Shown: in pieces, positions 55,897 through 64,000 of the stretch | Position numbering within the stretch: position 1 is the first letter of the stretch | How the letters are laid out: each line of letters opens with the position of its first letter | Assembly (NCBI RefSeq): GCF_001705665.1 | Contig: NZ_MDHA01000069.1 | Span: forward strand, 186,001 to 250,000 | From: Thioclava sp. SK-1 | GTDB taxonomy: Bacteria > Pseudomonadota > Alphaproteobacteria > Rhodobacterales > Rhodobacteraceae | Length of the DNA stretch: 64,000 bases | Direction: 5' to 3' | The notes under the pieces: model-generated | What the model was told of the DNA's origin: nothing | Seen by the model: the letters and a program-made list of their open reading frames with translations, nothing else | The model's database searches: none | Made by a program: the position numbers and the translations under genes

Positions 55897-56825
55897 CCCA
55901 GTATCGCACCGCACCGCCCGACATCATCGGCCCAGAGGTTGAGCCGCATCTGAACTGGATCGCCCTGACCGACGCGATGGAGGCCGGGCACCGCCTGCCC
56001 CGTGCCGAAGTGGCCGACAGCTTCTTGTATCGCGGGAAAGACACGCTGTTGACACGCTCTGCCTGGATTGATGGGCTGGGGCTTGCCATCAAACCCGCCT
56101 CGGTCTTTCCCGGCAACCCCAACAATGGCGTGCCGATGGTCAATGGCGCCGTCAATTTGCTAAACGACACGACCGGTCAACTGGAAGCGATTGTCGATTT
56201 TCATCTGGTCACGAAATGGAAAACCGCAGGGGACAGCCTGCTGGCGGCACGGAAATTGGCACGCCCGGATGCCGAACGCATTTTGATCTGTGGGGCGGGC
56301 AATGTTGCCCAATCCATGATCGCCGCTTATTCCGCAGCCTTCCCCGGTGCCCGATTTACGCTTTGGAATCGAACCCCCACCAAAGCAAAAGCACTGGCCG
56401 ATGTCACAGGCGCCAGCGTGGCTGACGATCTTTCCCGCGCCGTGGGCCAAGCCGACATCATCGCGACAACCACAATGGCCATGACACCCTATCTGCAGGG
56501 CGAATGGCTAAGCCCTGGCACCCATCTGGACCTGATTGGAGCCTATCGCCCCGATATGCGAGAGGTCGATGACACTGCGTTGACACGCGCGCGGCTGTTT
56601 GCCAATGCACGGGCCACCACAATCCATGATATTGGCGAATTCCGGGATCCGATCGCCCGCGGCGTCATCACGCAATCAGATATCATTGCGGATTACTATG
56701 ACATTGCCAGTGGCCAATTTGCACGCCAATCGGAAGATGAGATCACCTTATGTAAAAACGGCGGTGGTGCGCATCTGGATTTGATGACCGCCCGTTATAT
56801 CCTGAATGCATGGCGCGGGCGTTAA
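55893..56825 (+). CDS. Ornithine cyclodeaminase/mu-crystallin family protein
   Basis: The 310-residue protein has the dinucleotide-binding segment ILICGAGNVAQSMIAAYSA at about residues 130-148 and conserved LVTKWKTAGDSLLAARKL and HLDLIGAYRPDMRE. Family members deaminate ornithine to proline or reduce cyclic imino acids and other ketimines with NAD(P)H. The exact reaction cannot be told from sequence. It overlaps the HAD gene by an ATGA and closes the operon, followed by a hairpin terminator. Confidence 0.9.
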   Translation: MTQYRTAPPDIIGPEVEPHLNWIALTDAMEAGHRLPRAEVADSFLYRGKDTLLTRSAWIDGLGLAIKPASVFPGNPNNGVPMVNGAVNLLNDTTGQLEAIVDFHLVTKWKTAGDSLLAARKLARPDAERILICGAGNVAQSMIAAYSAAFPGARFTLWNRTPTKAKALADVTGASVADDLSRAVGQADIIATTTMAMTPYLQGEWLSPGTHLDLIGAYRPDMREVDDTALTRARLFANARATTIHDIGEFRDPIARGVITQSDIIADYYDIASGQFARQSEDEITLCKNGGGAHLDLMTARYILNAWRGR

Positions 56826-56831
56826 TGCAAA

Positions 56832-56853
56832 CAGGCGGCCCGAGGGCCGCCTG
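56832..56853. terminator. Terminator between the cyclodeaminase gene and trpS
   Basis: CAGGCGGCCC and GGGCCGCCTG form a perfect 10-bp stem with a two-base loop, followed by AATTTGG. It lies between convergent genes and may serve both. Confidence 0.7.
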
Positions 56854-56877
56854 AATTTGGCAAAATATCTGCCGGGT

Positions 56878-57924
56878 TCACACCTGACGAGAGCGCACCA
56901 TACCCATGATATCACGGGTCTTTTCGACGACAGGGCGGGCGATAGCATCCGCCCGTTCCGCGCCTTGACCCAAGATCCGGTCAATTTCTGCCGGGTCATC
57001 CATAAGGCGCTTCATCTCACCCGAAATCGGCGCCAGCACCGATACAGCCAGATCAGCAAGCGCAGGTTTGAAATCCCCAAACCCGCGCCCTGCGAATTCG
57101 GCCACAACCTGTGACGGGGTCTGTTCTGCCAGTTCGGCATAGATATTCACAAGGTTTCGCGCCTCTGGCCGCTCTGCCAAACCATCGATTGTCTCTGGCA
57201 ATGGTTCAGCATCGGTGCGCGCCTTGCGCAGCTTTTTGGCAATCGTATCAGCATCATCTGTCATATTGATCCGGCTGGCATCCGCAGGGTCGGATTTCGA
57301 CATTTTCTTTGACCCGTCGCGCAGGCTCATGACGCGGGCCGCAGCACCTTCGATCAGCGGCTCTGGCGCTGGGAAATGGTCCACGCCGAAATCATGATTG
57401 AACTTGGCAGCGATATCGCGTGTCAGCTCCACATGCTGTTTTTGATCATCCCCCACCGGCACCATCGTCGCCTGATAGACCAGAATATCGGCCGCCATCA
57501 GCGCCGGATAGGCATACAGCCCCAGCGACGCTTTCTCGGCGTTCTTGCCTGCCTTGTCCTTGAACTGGGTCATCCGGTTCATCCAGCCAAGCCGCGCGAC
57601 GCAGTTCAGAAGCCAACCAAGCTCTGCATGCGCGCCAACCTGTGATTGGTTGAACAGGATGGATTTCACCGGATCAATCCCGGATGCAAGAAAGGCAGCA
57701 GCCGCTTCGCGGGTCTGGCGTTTCAGGGCATCGGGGTCTTGCCAGACCGTGATCGCGTGCATATCCACAAGACAGTAGATCGTTTCGATCCCCTCATCTT
57801 GTTTTTGCACAAAGCGCTTCAGCGCCCCCAGATAATTGCCCAGTGTCAAATTCCCCGAGGGCTGAATCCCCGAGAAGATGCGTGGCGTAAAACTGGCGTT
57901 CAAGACTTCGGTCTGGTCAGACAT
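56878..57924 (-). CDS. trpS: Tryptophanyl-tRNA synthetase
   Basis: The 348-residue class I synthetase has the HIGH-equivalent [12 protein letters not shown] at about residues 22-33 and KMSKS in [14 protein letters not shown] at about 209-222. The NRMTQFKDK and DIPVGxDQ-like [18 protein letters not shown] segments are also conserved. It charges tRNA-Trp. AAGGAT precedes the ATG. It is divergent from the rhomboid-like gene. trpB in this window is not linked. Confidence 0.97.
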   Translation of the reverse strand: MSDQTEVLNASFTPRIFSGIQPSGNLTLGNYLGALKRFVQKQDEGIETIYCLVDMHAITVWQDPDALKRQTREAAAAFLASGIDPVKSILFNQSQVGAHAELGWLLNCVARLGWMNRMTQFKDKAGKNAEKASLGLYAYPALMAADILVYQATMVPVGDDQKQHVELTRDIAAKFNHDFGVDHFPAPEPLIEGAAARVMSLRDGSKKMSKSDPADASRINMTDDADTIAKKLRKARTDAEPLPETIDGLAERPEARNLVNIYAELAEQTPSQVVAEFAGRGFGDFKPALADLAVSVLAPISGEMKRLMDDPAEIDRILGQGAERADAIARPVVEKTRDIMGMVRSRQV

Positions 57925-58031
57925 TGCAGGTATCCTTGGCGGCTTCTGAAAATGGCCTTAACACTCAGGCTGGTAAAAAGGCCTACGCTCGCTTATCTCC
58001 AAATTCAAAGCAAGGTCAACCGGAGCCCGAT

Positions 58032-58712
58032 ATGCAGGGATATGATGAACGCCCGATCAACCCATTGCCAATGGTCGTCTGGCTGCTATGCGCCCCGATC
58101 TTGGCGGGGGAAATTTTATTCGGGCTGGCGGGCTCTGGTATCCTGGGGCCGCAAGCCGCCGGATGGCGATTGGATGCGCTGCAGCGCTTCGCCTTCGATC
58201 CTAATATTTTGCGCGCTATGGCCGATCAGAATATCTGGCCGTGGCAACAGGTCATACGCGTGATTACCTACCCGTTCTTCCATGCCAATTTCACGCAGGC
58301 GCTGTTCGTGCTGGTCTTTGTGCTGGCGCTTGGCAAAATGGTCGGCGAAGTGTTTCGCGGCTGGGCCGTGGCAGCGGTGTTTTTTGGCGCCGCAATTTTT
58401 GGCGCAATTATCTACACATTGGTGCCCTTTACCGAAGGTGCACTGATGGGTGGCTATCCTGCGGCCTATGGGTTGATCGGCGCCTTCACCTGGATCTTAT
58501 GGACCAAGCTGGGCATGGCACATGCCAGCCGCGCGCGTGCCTTTACCCTGATTGGGTTTTTGATGGGCATTCAGCTGATCTTCGGCATCGTCTTTCCCGG
58601 GTCACTGGATTGGATTGCCGATTTGGCAGGGTTCACCGCAGGCTTCACAATGAGCTTCTTCGTCGCGCCTGGGGGGCTGCGCCGGGCGCTTTCGCGGATC
58701 CGGCGCCGCTAG
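58032..58712 (+). CDS. Rhomboid-fold membrane protein lacking catalytic residues
   Basis: The 226-residue protein has six hydrophobic segments laid out as in rhomboid intramembrane proteases. At the active site it differs. The GxSG serine motif is GGYPAAYGLIGA (residues 140-151), so Tyr142-Pro143 replace Ser-Gly. The helix 6 His is Asp197 in DWIADLAGFTAG. The helix 2 pattern HxxxxHxxxN keeps only His84 (FFHANFTQALF). It should therefore be a pseudoprotease, perhaps binding membrane clients. CGGAG precedes ATG 58032. Its stop codon directly abuts the end of murJ. Confidence 0.8.
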   Translation: MQGYDERPINPLPMVVWLLCAPILAGEILFGLAGSGILGPQAAGWRLDALQRFAFDPNILRAMADQNIWPWQQVIRVITYPFFHANFTQALFVLVFVLALGKMVGEVFRGWAVAAVFFGAAIFGAIIYTLVPFTEGALMGGYPAAYGLIGAFTWILWTKLGMAHASRARAFTLIGFLMGIQLIFGIVFPGSLDWIADLAGFTAGFTMSFFVAPGGLRRALSRIRRR

Positions 58713-60257
58713 TCATCCGCGTTTCACCGCTGATTTGAAATCGGTGGCCTTAAAGGCGCCAATCGCCAGACCGATGGCGAAATATGCACCGATCCCAGCA
58801 AAGATCACAATTGCCAGCGCACCATAGCGCAGGCCCGCTTCGTGTAAGGGGCTGTCCAGCATCCGGGACAGGCCCCAGACAAAACCACCCATCCCGGCAG
58901 AGGCCAAAAGGATACGCGGCAAGCGCTGAAAGAACCTCAGGTCAAATCGGGCTGCGTCGCCCATCGCACGTGCCCCCCACCACAGCTGCGCAACCATCGC
59001 CCAGCTGGCCAATGTTGTGGCCACAGCAGCAGCATAAAAGCCGATGAACGGCGCTAGCCCAATCGCCAAAACCGCATTTAACGCCATCGCAACCAGCGCA
59101 TAATTAAACGGCGCACGGGTATTTTCGCGCGCATAGAATAACGGCTGCAAGACCTTTTGCAGCACAAAGGCCGGCAGGCCCGCGCCATATATCGCCACCG
59201 CCAGCGCGGTAGAGGCTGCGGCCTCTGGCCCGAACGCACCGCGCTGATACAGCACCGACACAATCGGCCCCGCGATGACCATCAGGGCAACCGCTGGCGG
59301 CACGGTCAATGCCAGCGCAAATTCCGCCGCGCGAGAGAAGGAATGGCGCGCACCGTCATCATCGCCTGCACGCAGACGCCGCGCCAAATCCGGCAATAGC
59401 ACAATCCCGATTGCGATCCCCACCACACCCAGCGGCAGTTGATACAGGCGATCCGCATAATTCAGGATGGAAATCGCACCATCTTGAAACCAACTCGCTA
59501 CCTGACGGCCTACCAGCAGGTTCACCTGAACAACACCGCCTGCCAGCATCGCTGGCCCTGCCACACGGGCCAGACGGCGCATATCGGGGGACAGGCGCGG
59601 CCAGACAGGATACAGGCGAAACCCCGCGCGCGATGCAGCGATCCACACCAACGCAAGCTGCGCGATCCCCGCCACTGGCACACACCACGCAAGCGTTTGG
59701 CCCACATCCCAGCCCGCCGTATCCGCCAGCATCATGCCGCCCACGAAAATGATGTTCAACAAGACCGGCGCAGCAGCAGAGGCTGCAAACCGGCCAGAGG
59801 CATTAAGCACCCCGGACAGCAACGCAGATAAGGAAATGAACAAAATATATGGGAACGCGATCCTACCGAAATTGGTCGCAAGACCAAGCCGCTCATCCTC
59901 GGCAAAGCCAGACGCCATCGCCAGCACCAACCACGGCATCGTCACACTGGCCAAAAGCGTCAGCACGATCAAAATCGTGGTCAACCCACCCATTGCCTCA
60001 CGCGCGAAGGCCTGCGGATTTTCATCCGCTTCCAGCTTTTTGGCAAAGATCGGCACAAAGGACATGTTCAGCGCCCCTTCCGCAAAGAAGCGACGGAACA
60101 TATTGGGCAGCGAAAACGCGACAAAAAACGCGTCGGCCACCGGGCCTGCCCCCAAAAATGCTGCGATCATCATATCCCGGACAAAGCCCAGCACCCGGCT
60201 TAGCAATGTCCACATCCCTACCGTCAGAAAGCCCCTGACAAGCCGTATTGGCTTCAT
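58713..60257 (-). CDS. murJ: Lipid II flippase MurJ (MviN)
   Basis: The 514-residue protein has about fourteen membrane helices and the MurJ start LVRGFLTVGMWTLLSRVLGFVRDMMIAAFLGAG, with the conserved Arg residues and FRRFFAEGALNMSFVPIF. It flips lipid II across the inner membrane for peptidoglycan synthesis. The start overlaps the glnD stop (ATGA), the usual glnD-murJ order of alphaproteobacteria. It is convergent with the rhomboid-like gene with no base between the two stops. Confidence 0.97.
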   Translation of the reverse strand: MKPIRLVRGFLTVGMWTLLSRVLGFVRDMMIAAFLGAGPVADAFFVAFSLPNMFRRFFAEGALNMSFVPIFAKKLEADENPQAFAREAMGGLTTILIVLTLLASVTMPWLVLAMASGFAEDERLGLATNFGRIAFPYILFISLSALLSGVLNASGRFAASAAAPVLLNIIFVGGMMLADTAGWDVGQTLAWCVPVAGIAQLALVWIAASRAGFRLYPVWPRLSPDMRRLARVAGPAMLAGGVVQVNLLVGRQVASWFQDGAISILNYADRLYQLPLGVVGIAIGIVLLPDLARRLRAGDDDGARHSFSRAAEFALALTVPPAVALMVIAGPIVSVLYQRGAFGPEAAASTALAVAIYGAGLPAFVLQKVLQPLFYARENTRAPFNYALVAMALNAVLAIGLAPFIGFYAAAVATTLASWAMVAQLWWGARAMGDAARFDLRFFQRLPRILLASAGMGGFVWGLSRMLDSPLHEAGLRYGALAIVIFAGIGAYFAIGLAIGAFKATDFKSAVKRG

Positions 60258-63028
60258 TCGTTACCCGCCCTCCGGGAGCCGGAATCGATCGCATCACGCA
60301 GACGCTTCTCCAACGCTTGGCGTTTCGATTCCGAATGCAGTTTCAGGCCGATCATATCTTTCACATAAAAGCTGTCGACCACCTGCGCGCCATATGTCGC
60401 GATCACAGCACTTGCAATATAGATATTTGCAGAGGCCAGTGCCCGGGTCAGATCATACAACAGGCCGGGACGGTCACGGGTGTCCACCTCGATGATCGTA
60501 TACAGCTCCGACCCCTCATTATCGAACATGATATGAGTAGGAAATTTGAACTGACGTTCGCGTTTCTTGATCTTGTCGCGGTCTTTAAGCGCATCGCGCG
60601 CAACCACTTCACCTTTTAGTGTCTTTGAGATCATCGTGCGCAAACGCGGCAGGCGCGATGCCTCATAGGTATGGCCATCGGCGTCCTGAATCCAAAACAC
60701 CGCCGTCGCATAGCCATCCTTGGAGGTATAGGTCCGCGCATCAACCACATTGGCCCCAACCAGCGCCAACGCCCCCGCCAAGCGCGAGAAAATTCCCGGG
60801 TGATCGGCAAGCGCGAAAGATGCCCGCGTGGCGTCATGATCGGGGTCAATTTGCAAATCAATGCGAATTTCATCATCGCCCAGATTACGCAGCGCCTCCG
60901 CGAAAATCTCATGGTTGATTGCCGCAAGCCCCTGCCAATAGGGGTCGTAATGGCGGCTGATCTCTGCCCGGCGCTCTTTCACCTCCCAGCCGGCGGCATC
61001 CAACGTCTCACGAAGGGCGCGTTTGGCATCTTCAGAACGTTCCGCACGGCTGACTTGTCCTAACCCATGTTCCAGCGCCTGCGCGGTTTCCGCATGCAAC
61101 CGGCGCAGCAACGTGGCCTTCCAATTGTTCCACACATTGGGCCCAACACCGCGAATATCGCACACTGTCAACACCGTCAGCAGATCCAGCCATTTGCGGT
61201 TCTTCACCACTTTGGCAAATTCGCGGATCGTGCGTGGATCAGAAATATCGCGCTTTTGCGCCATGTCGGACATGACCAGATGATTGCGCACCAACCATTC
61301 CACGGTTTCACAATCACTGTCCTTCAGCCCCAATCGCGGCGCGACCGAGCGCGCGATTTTTGCCCCCAGGATCGAATGATCCTCTGGCCGGCCTTTGCCG
61401 ATATCATGCAACAGCAGCGCCACATACAGCACCTTGCGATTGACCCCATTCTCTAGGATCTCAGAGCTAAGCGGCAGCTCTTCAATCAGCTCTTTGCGTT
61501 CGATTTGCGCAAGGGTCGAAATCACCTGGATCGTATGTTCGTCAACGGTATAGCTGTGATACATATTGAACTGCATCATCGCGACAATGGGTTCAAATTC
61601 GGGCAGAAACGCCGCCAGAACATTCAGCTCATTCATCCGGCGCAAGGCGCGCTCTGGATTGCCATGTTTCAGCATCAGATCCAGAAAGATCCGCTGCGCC
61701 TCTTTATTGCGGCGGACTTTGTCATCAATCAGATGCAGATTGGCCGAAATCAGCCGCATCACATCGGGGTGGATCAACATTCCCGTGCGCAGCGCCTCTT
61801 CAAAAATCCGCAAAAGATTGAGCGGATCGGCCAGAAACGCGTCTTCGCTGCTAATATTGATGCGGTTGTTTTCATCAAAGAACGGCGATTTAAGCGTTTT
61901 CCTACGCCGAAAAATTCGCGTCAGCTTGGGCGCGGTTTTAACGTGTTTCTCTTCCAGCTTGGTCAGGAAGATACGGGTTACATCGCCAACGATCGTCGCA
62001 TGGCGGAAGTAATCTTGCATAAACACCTCAACCGCGCGGCGGCCTTCGGTGTCTGAATACCCCATGCGCACCGCCACATCGACCTGCATGTCAAATGTCA
62101 GCTGGTCCGAGGCCCGCCCAGCGATCAAATGCATATGGCACCGCACCGCCCACAGGTAATTTTCCGCATTGTGAAAATGCAAATATTCTTCTTCAGTAAA
62201 GGCCCCGATAGCGACCAATTCCGCCGCCCGGTTCACCCGGTGAAGATATTTCGCGATCCAATACAGGGTTTGCAGGTCCCGCAGCCCGCCTTTCCCCTCT
62301 TTGACATTGGGTTCCAGAACATAGCGCTGCCCGCCCTGACGTTTGTGTCGTTTGGCACGTTCATCCAGTTTTGCCTCAATGAAATCCGATGCAGAATTAT
62401 GAAACAGCTTTTCTTGCAACTGATTGGTCAACAGCTCTGCCAGCGCCACATCGCCGCAAATCCGGCGATGTTCTAACAAAGCCGTGCGAATGGTGTAATC
62501 TTCACGGCCAAGGCTAAGGCAATCTTCGATCGTGCGCGACGCATGACCGACCTTTAGTTTCAGGTCCCACAGCATATAAAGCATGGATTCGATCACCGCC
62601 TCGCTCCAGGCGGTCCCGGTGCGTGGCATCAAGAACAGCAAATCCACATCGGAATGCGGCGCCATTTCTGCACGACCATAGCCGCCCACACCCAGGATCG
62701 ACAGACGATCAGCCGGTTTTTCCCGTCCTTCCTGCGGGTGCAGGTAGATCTGCGCCACATGTGCGACAGCGGTGACAAGGCCATCGGTCATCCGGGCATA
62801 ATTTTGCACCGTTTCGCGCGCTGCACGCGGATGTCTATCAAATTCCGATTCAATCCACGGCAAGGCGGCTTTGCGCGCGGTTTGCAAAAATTGCACCGTG
62901 GCTGTGCGAATATCTTTTTCGTCACTCATACCGTATAGCGCGTGGTCCAGCGCCTCGATCAATGACAATGGGGTCAACAGCAATGGCGCGCCGGAATCAG
63001 CCGGGGCAAGGACGAAATCGTTACTCAT
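60254..63028 (-). CDS. glnD: Bifunctional uridylyltransferase/uridylyl-removing enzyme GlnD
   Basis: The 924-residue nitrogen sensor modifies PII proteins. The nucleotidyltransferase domain has GVGGYGRAEMAPHSDVD at residues 113-129, whose Asp127 and Asp129 bind metal. An HD hydrolase domain has LLHDIGKGRPEDHS. Two ACT domains at the C-terminus (from about residue 730 and about 840) sense glutamine. The length is usual. The ribosome binding site before ATG 63028 is weak. It is cotranscribed with murJ. Confidence 0.97.
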   Translation of the reverse strand: MSNDFVLAPADSGAPLLLTPLSLIEALDHALYGMSDEKDIRTATVQFLQTARKAALPWIESEFDRHPRAARETVQNYARMTDGLVTAVAHVAQIYLHPQEGREKPADRLSILGVGGYGRAEMAPHSDVDLLFLMPRTGTAWSEAVIESMLYMLWDLKLKVGHASRTIEDCLSLGREDYTIRTALLEHRRICGDVALAELLTNQLQEKLFHNSASDFIEAKLDERAKRHKRQGGQRYVLEPNVKEGKGGLRDLQTLYWIAKYLHRVNRAAELVAIGAFTEEEYLHFHNAENYLWAVRCHMHLIAGRASDQLTFDMQVDVAVRMGYSDTEGRRAVEVFMQDYFRHATIVGDVTRIFLTKLEEKHVKTAPKLTRIFRRRKTLKSPFFDENNRINISSEDAFLADPLNLLRIFEEALRTGMLIHPDVMRLISANLHLIDDKVRRNKEAQRIFLDLMLKHGNPERALRRMNELNVLAAFLPEFEPIVAMMQFNMYHSYTVDEHTIQVISTLAQIERKELIEELPLSSEILENGVNRKVLYVALLLHDIGKGRPEDHSILGAKIARSVAPRLGLKDSDCETVEWLVRNHLVMSDMAQKRDISDPRTIREFAKVVKNRKWLDLLTVLTVCDIRGVGPNVWNNWKATLLRRLHAETAQALEHGLGQVSRAERSEDAKRALRETLDAAGWEVKERRAEISRHYDPYWQGLAAINHEIFAEALRNLGDDEIRIDLQIDPDHDATRASFALADHPGIFSRLAGALALVGANVVDARTYTSKDGYATAVFWIQDADGHTYEASRLPRLRTMISKTLKGEVVARDALKDRDKIKKRERQFKFPTHIMFDNEGSELYTIIEVDTRDRPGLLYDLTRALASANIYIASAVIATYGAQVVDSFYVKDMIGLKLHSESKRQALEKRLRDAIDSGSRRAGNE

Positions 63029-63061
63029 GATAATAGCCTATATCCCAAGCAGGGTCTGAGT

Positions 63062-63082
63062 GGGGGCCCGATGTGGGCCCCC
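63062..63082 (-). terminator. Hairpin after the periplasmic binding-type gene
   Basis: GGGGGCCC pairs perfectly with GGGCCCCC around five bases, 49 bases after the stop at 63131 on the minus strand and before glnD. No T run follows, so termination may be partial and glnD may also be reached from upstream. Confidence 0.45.
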
Positions 63083-63130
63083 GCGTGTCTTATGGCCAAT
63101 ATTTATGGCCAGAGCCGGTCCGGGCCTGAT

Positions 63131-64000
63131 TTACAGACCCGCAGCCGTGAAGCTACGCGGCGCTGGCGACACGATCACGGCCTGACCGTTTTTGATCTGC
63201 GCCACTGCCAAGCCGCGCTGGTTCGTACCATCGCCGCGCAGGCGGAAAATGCCATTCACACCCACAAAGCCTGAATTTTGCGTCAATGCGCCCTTGGTCA
63301 ATGCATTCGCCTTGCCCGCCTTCACCAATGCACCAATCGCCGCGATCCCGTCATAGGCCAAGCCTGCAATCGGGTGCGGCGCCTCACCATAAGCGGCCTG
63401 ATACCGCGAACGGAATTGTGCGCTTAGGTTCGGATCAGGCAGCGCGAATACACCGCCTTGCAGCCCCGGCAACGCCAAGGTGGCTGGCGGAATATCCCAG
63501 CGGGTAAGGCCAATGAATTGCTTGCTGCCAATCGACACACCTTGTTCGGGCAACAGCTGGGACAACAGCGGCAATGCACCCGCCGCATCTGCTGTCATGA
63601 ACACGGAATCCACGTCATCCGCCTTGGCCCGCGCGGCGATAGTCGGCGCGGCCTGCACGATACCCTGCTGCGAGAACGGGTAGCTCATTTTTCCCGCCAG
63701 CTTGACACCATTGCGCGAAATTGCGCGCTCAATCGCCTGTGCGCCAACTTCACCCGCCGTGTTTTGCTCGTTCACGATCAGGACGTTGCGCTTGCCTTGC
63801 CCCTTGGCATAGCCGATCAGACGATCTGCGGTATTGTCAAATGTCGGGCCAAGCACAAACACGTTTCCGCCTGCGATTTGTGTGTTGTTTGAAAAGGTTA
63901 GAACATTGACATTGCGCGGCCCAACGGCGACGCCCACGGCATTGGCCGATTGTGCGAACACCGGGCCCAAGATGATCTTTGCCCCCTCATCCACAGCTTT
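63131..64000 (-). CDS. Periplasmic binding-type protein (penicillin-binding protein activator/LpoA-like), 3' part
   Basis: The last 289 codons are present; the 5' part lies beyond the right edge. The visible part has a type I periplasmic-binding fold with GAKIILGPVFAQSANAVGVAVGPRNVNVLTFSNN at the start, then VLIVNEQNTAGEVGAQAIERA and GLAYDGIAAIGALVKAGK. This combination is typical of Rhodobacteraceae proteins annotated as penicillin-binding protein activators (LpoA-like), which act on peptidoglycan synthesis from the outer membrane. A plain amino-acid ABC-type binding protein is the alternative. Proximity to murJ-glnD agrees with the envelope role. Confidence 0.78.
   Translation of the reverse strand, partial: KAVDEGAKIILGPVFAQSANAVGVAVGPRNVNVLTFSNNTQIAGGNVFVLGPTFDNTADRLIGYAKGQGKRNVLIVNEQNTAGEVGAQAIERAISRNGVKLAGKMSYPFSQQGIVQAAPTIAARAKADDVDSVFMTADAAGALPLLSQLLPEQGVSIGSKQFIGLTRWDIPPATLALPGLQGGVFALPDPNLSAQFRSRYQAAYGEAPHPIAGLAYDGIAAIGALVKAGKANALTKGALTQNSGFVGVNGIFRLRGDGTNQRGLAVAQIKNGQAVIVSPAPRSFTAAGL

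Overview
This is a stretch of chromosome from an alphaproteobacterium, most probably a marine member of the Rhodobacteraceae (Roseobacter group). The reasons are gene content and style. Genes are densely packed on both strands with many ATGA start/stop overlaps, and coding DNA is moderately GC-rich. Typical Rhodobacteraceae proteins are present: a C-terminal Hint domain on an RTX protein, a DUF1523-type protein, a tiny secreted protein ending in a hydrophobic stretch, and a monothiol glutaredoxin close to bolA. There are no insertion sequences, phage genes, CRISPR arrays or rRNA genes. I find one tRNA (Leu, anticodon TAA) and one tandem glycine riboswitch.

Layout from left to right. 1-1312: a polyamine-type ABC transporter (periplasmic binding protein cut by the window edge, and the ATPase). 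1409-4471: a large RTX/Hint protein of the type I secretion kind. 4633-7278: small membrane and outer-membrane proteins, a YdcF-like protein, an orphan ParA and a tiny secreted protein. 7630-10794: a complete zinc-uptake divergon, zur-znuC-znuB against znuA, with paired Zur-like operators between them. 10874-16761: a degenerate DgoK-like protein, a GbsR/MarR regulator, trpB, an Uup-type ABC-F ATPase and a soluble GAF histidine kinase. 16983-21209: rplU-rpmA, two coupled GNAT acetyltransferases, obgE and proB. 21243-27376: a MATE pump, a cytochrome b561, a methyltransferase, parE and a FUSC-like protein. 27446-28243: bolA and the CGFS glutaredoxin. 28272-30556: the arsenate detoxification pair of a GAPDH and ArsJ. 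30753-33793: panB-panC followed by three small membrane proteins. 34028-37372: an L,D-transpeptidase lipoprotein and an esterase-like phytase-domain protein.

The most coherent metabolic block is 37590-46722. It holds creatinase (creatine to sarcosine plus urea), the glycine cleavage genes gcvT-gcvH-gcvP behind a tandem glycine riboswitch, the tRNA-Leu gene, and an 834-residue FAD/GcvT fusion of the dimethylglycine/sarcosine dehydrogenase type. Together these can take creatine or methylated glycines through sarcosine to glycine and then to C1 units, CO2 and ammonia. S-formylglutathione hydrolase at 54001, a formaldehyde detoxification enzyme, fits the same one-carbon theme, although it lies outside the block.

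46967-64000 holds an Ala/Gln-rich protein of unknown function, a twin PRC-barrel secreted protein, a GT39-type glycosyltransferase, a D-2-hydroxyacid dehydrogenase with an odd active site, an SH3 protein and a CDF cation exporter. These are followed by an AEC transporter, a coupled run fghA-yaiI-HAD-ornithine cyclodeaminase, trpS, a rhomboid-fold protein without catalytic residues, murJ-glnD, and the 3' part of a periplasmic binding-type protein cut by the right edge.

No single unmistakable new defence or mobile system is visible. The most unusual items are three proteins with family folds but altered catalytic residues (rhomboid, DgoK-like, hydroxyacid dehydrogenase), four CtrA-like sites in intergenic DNA, and an arsJ pair lacking its usual arsR/arsC partners. 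All family assignments rest on recognising motifs by eye; no database search was run.
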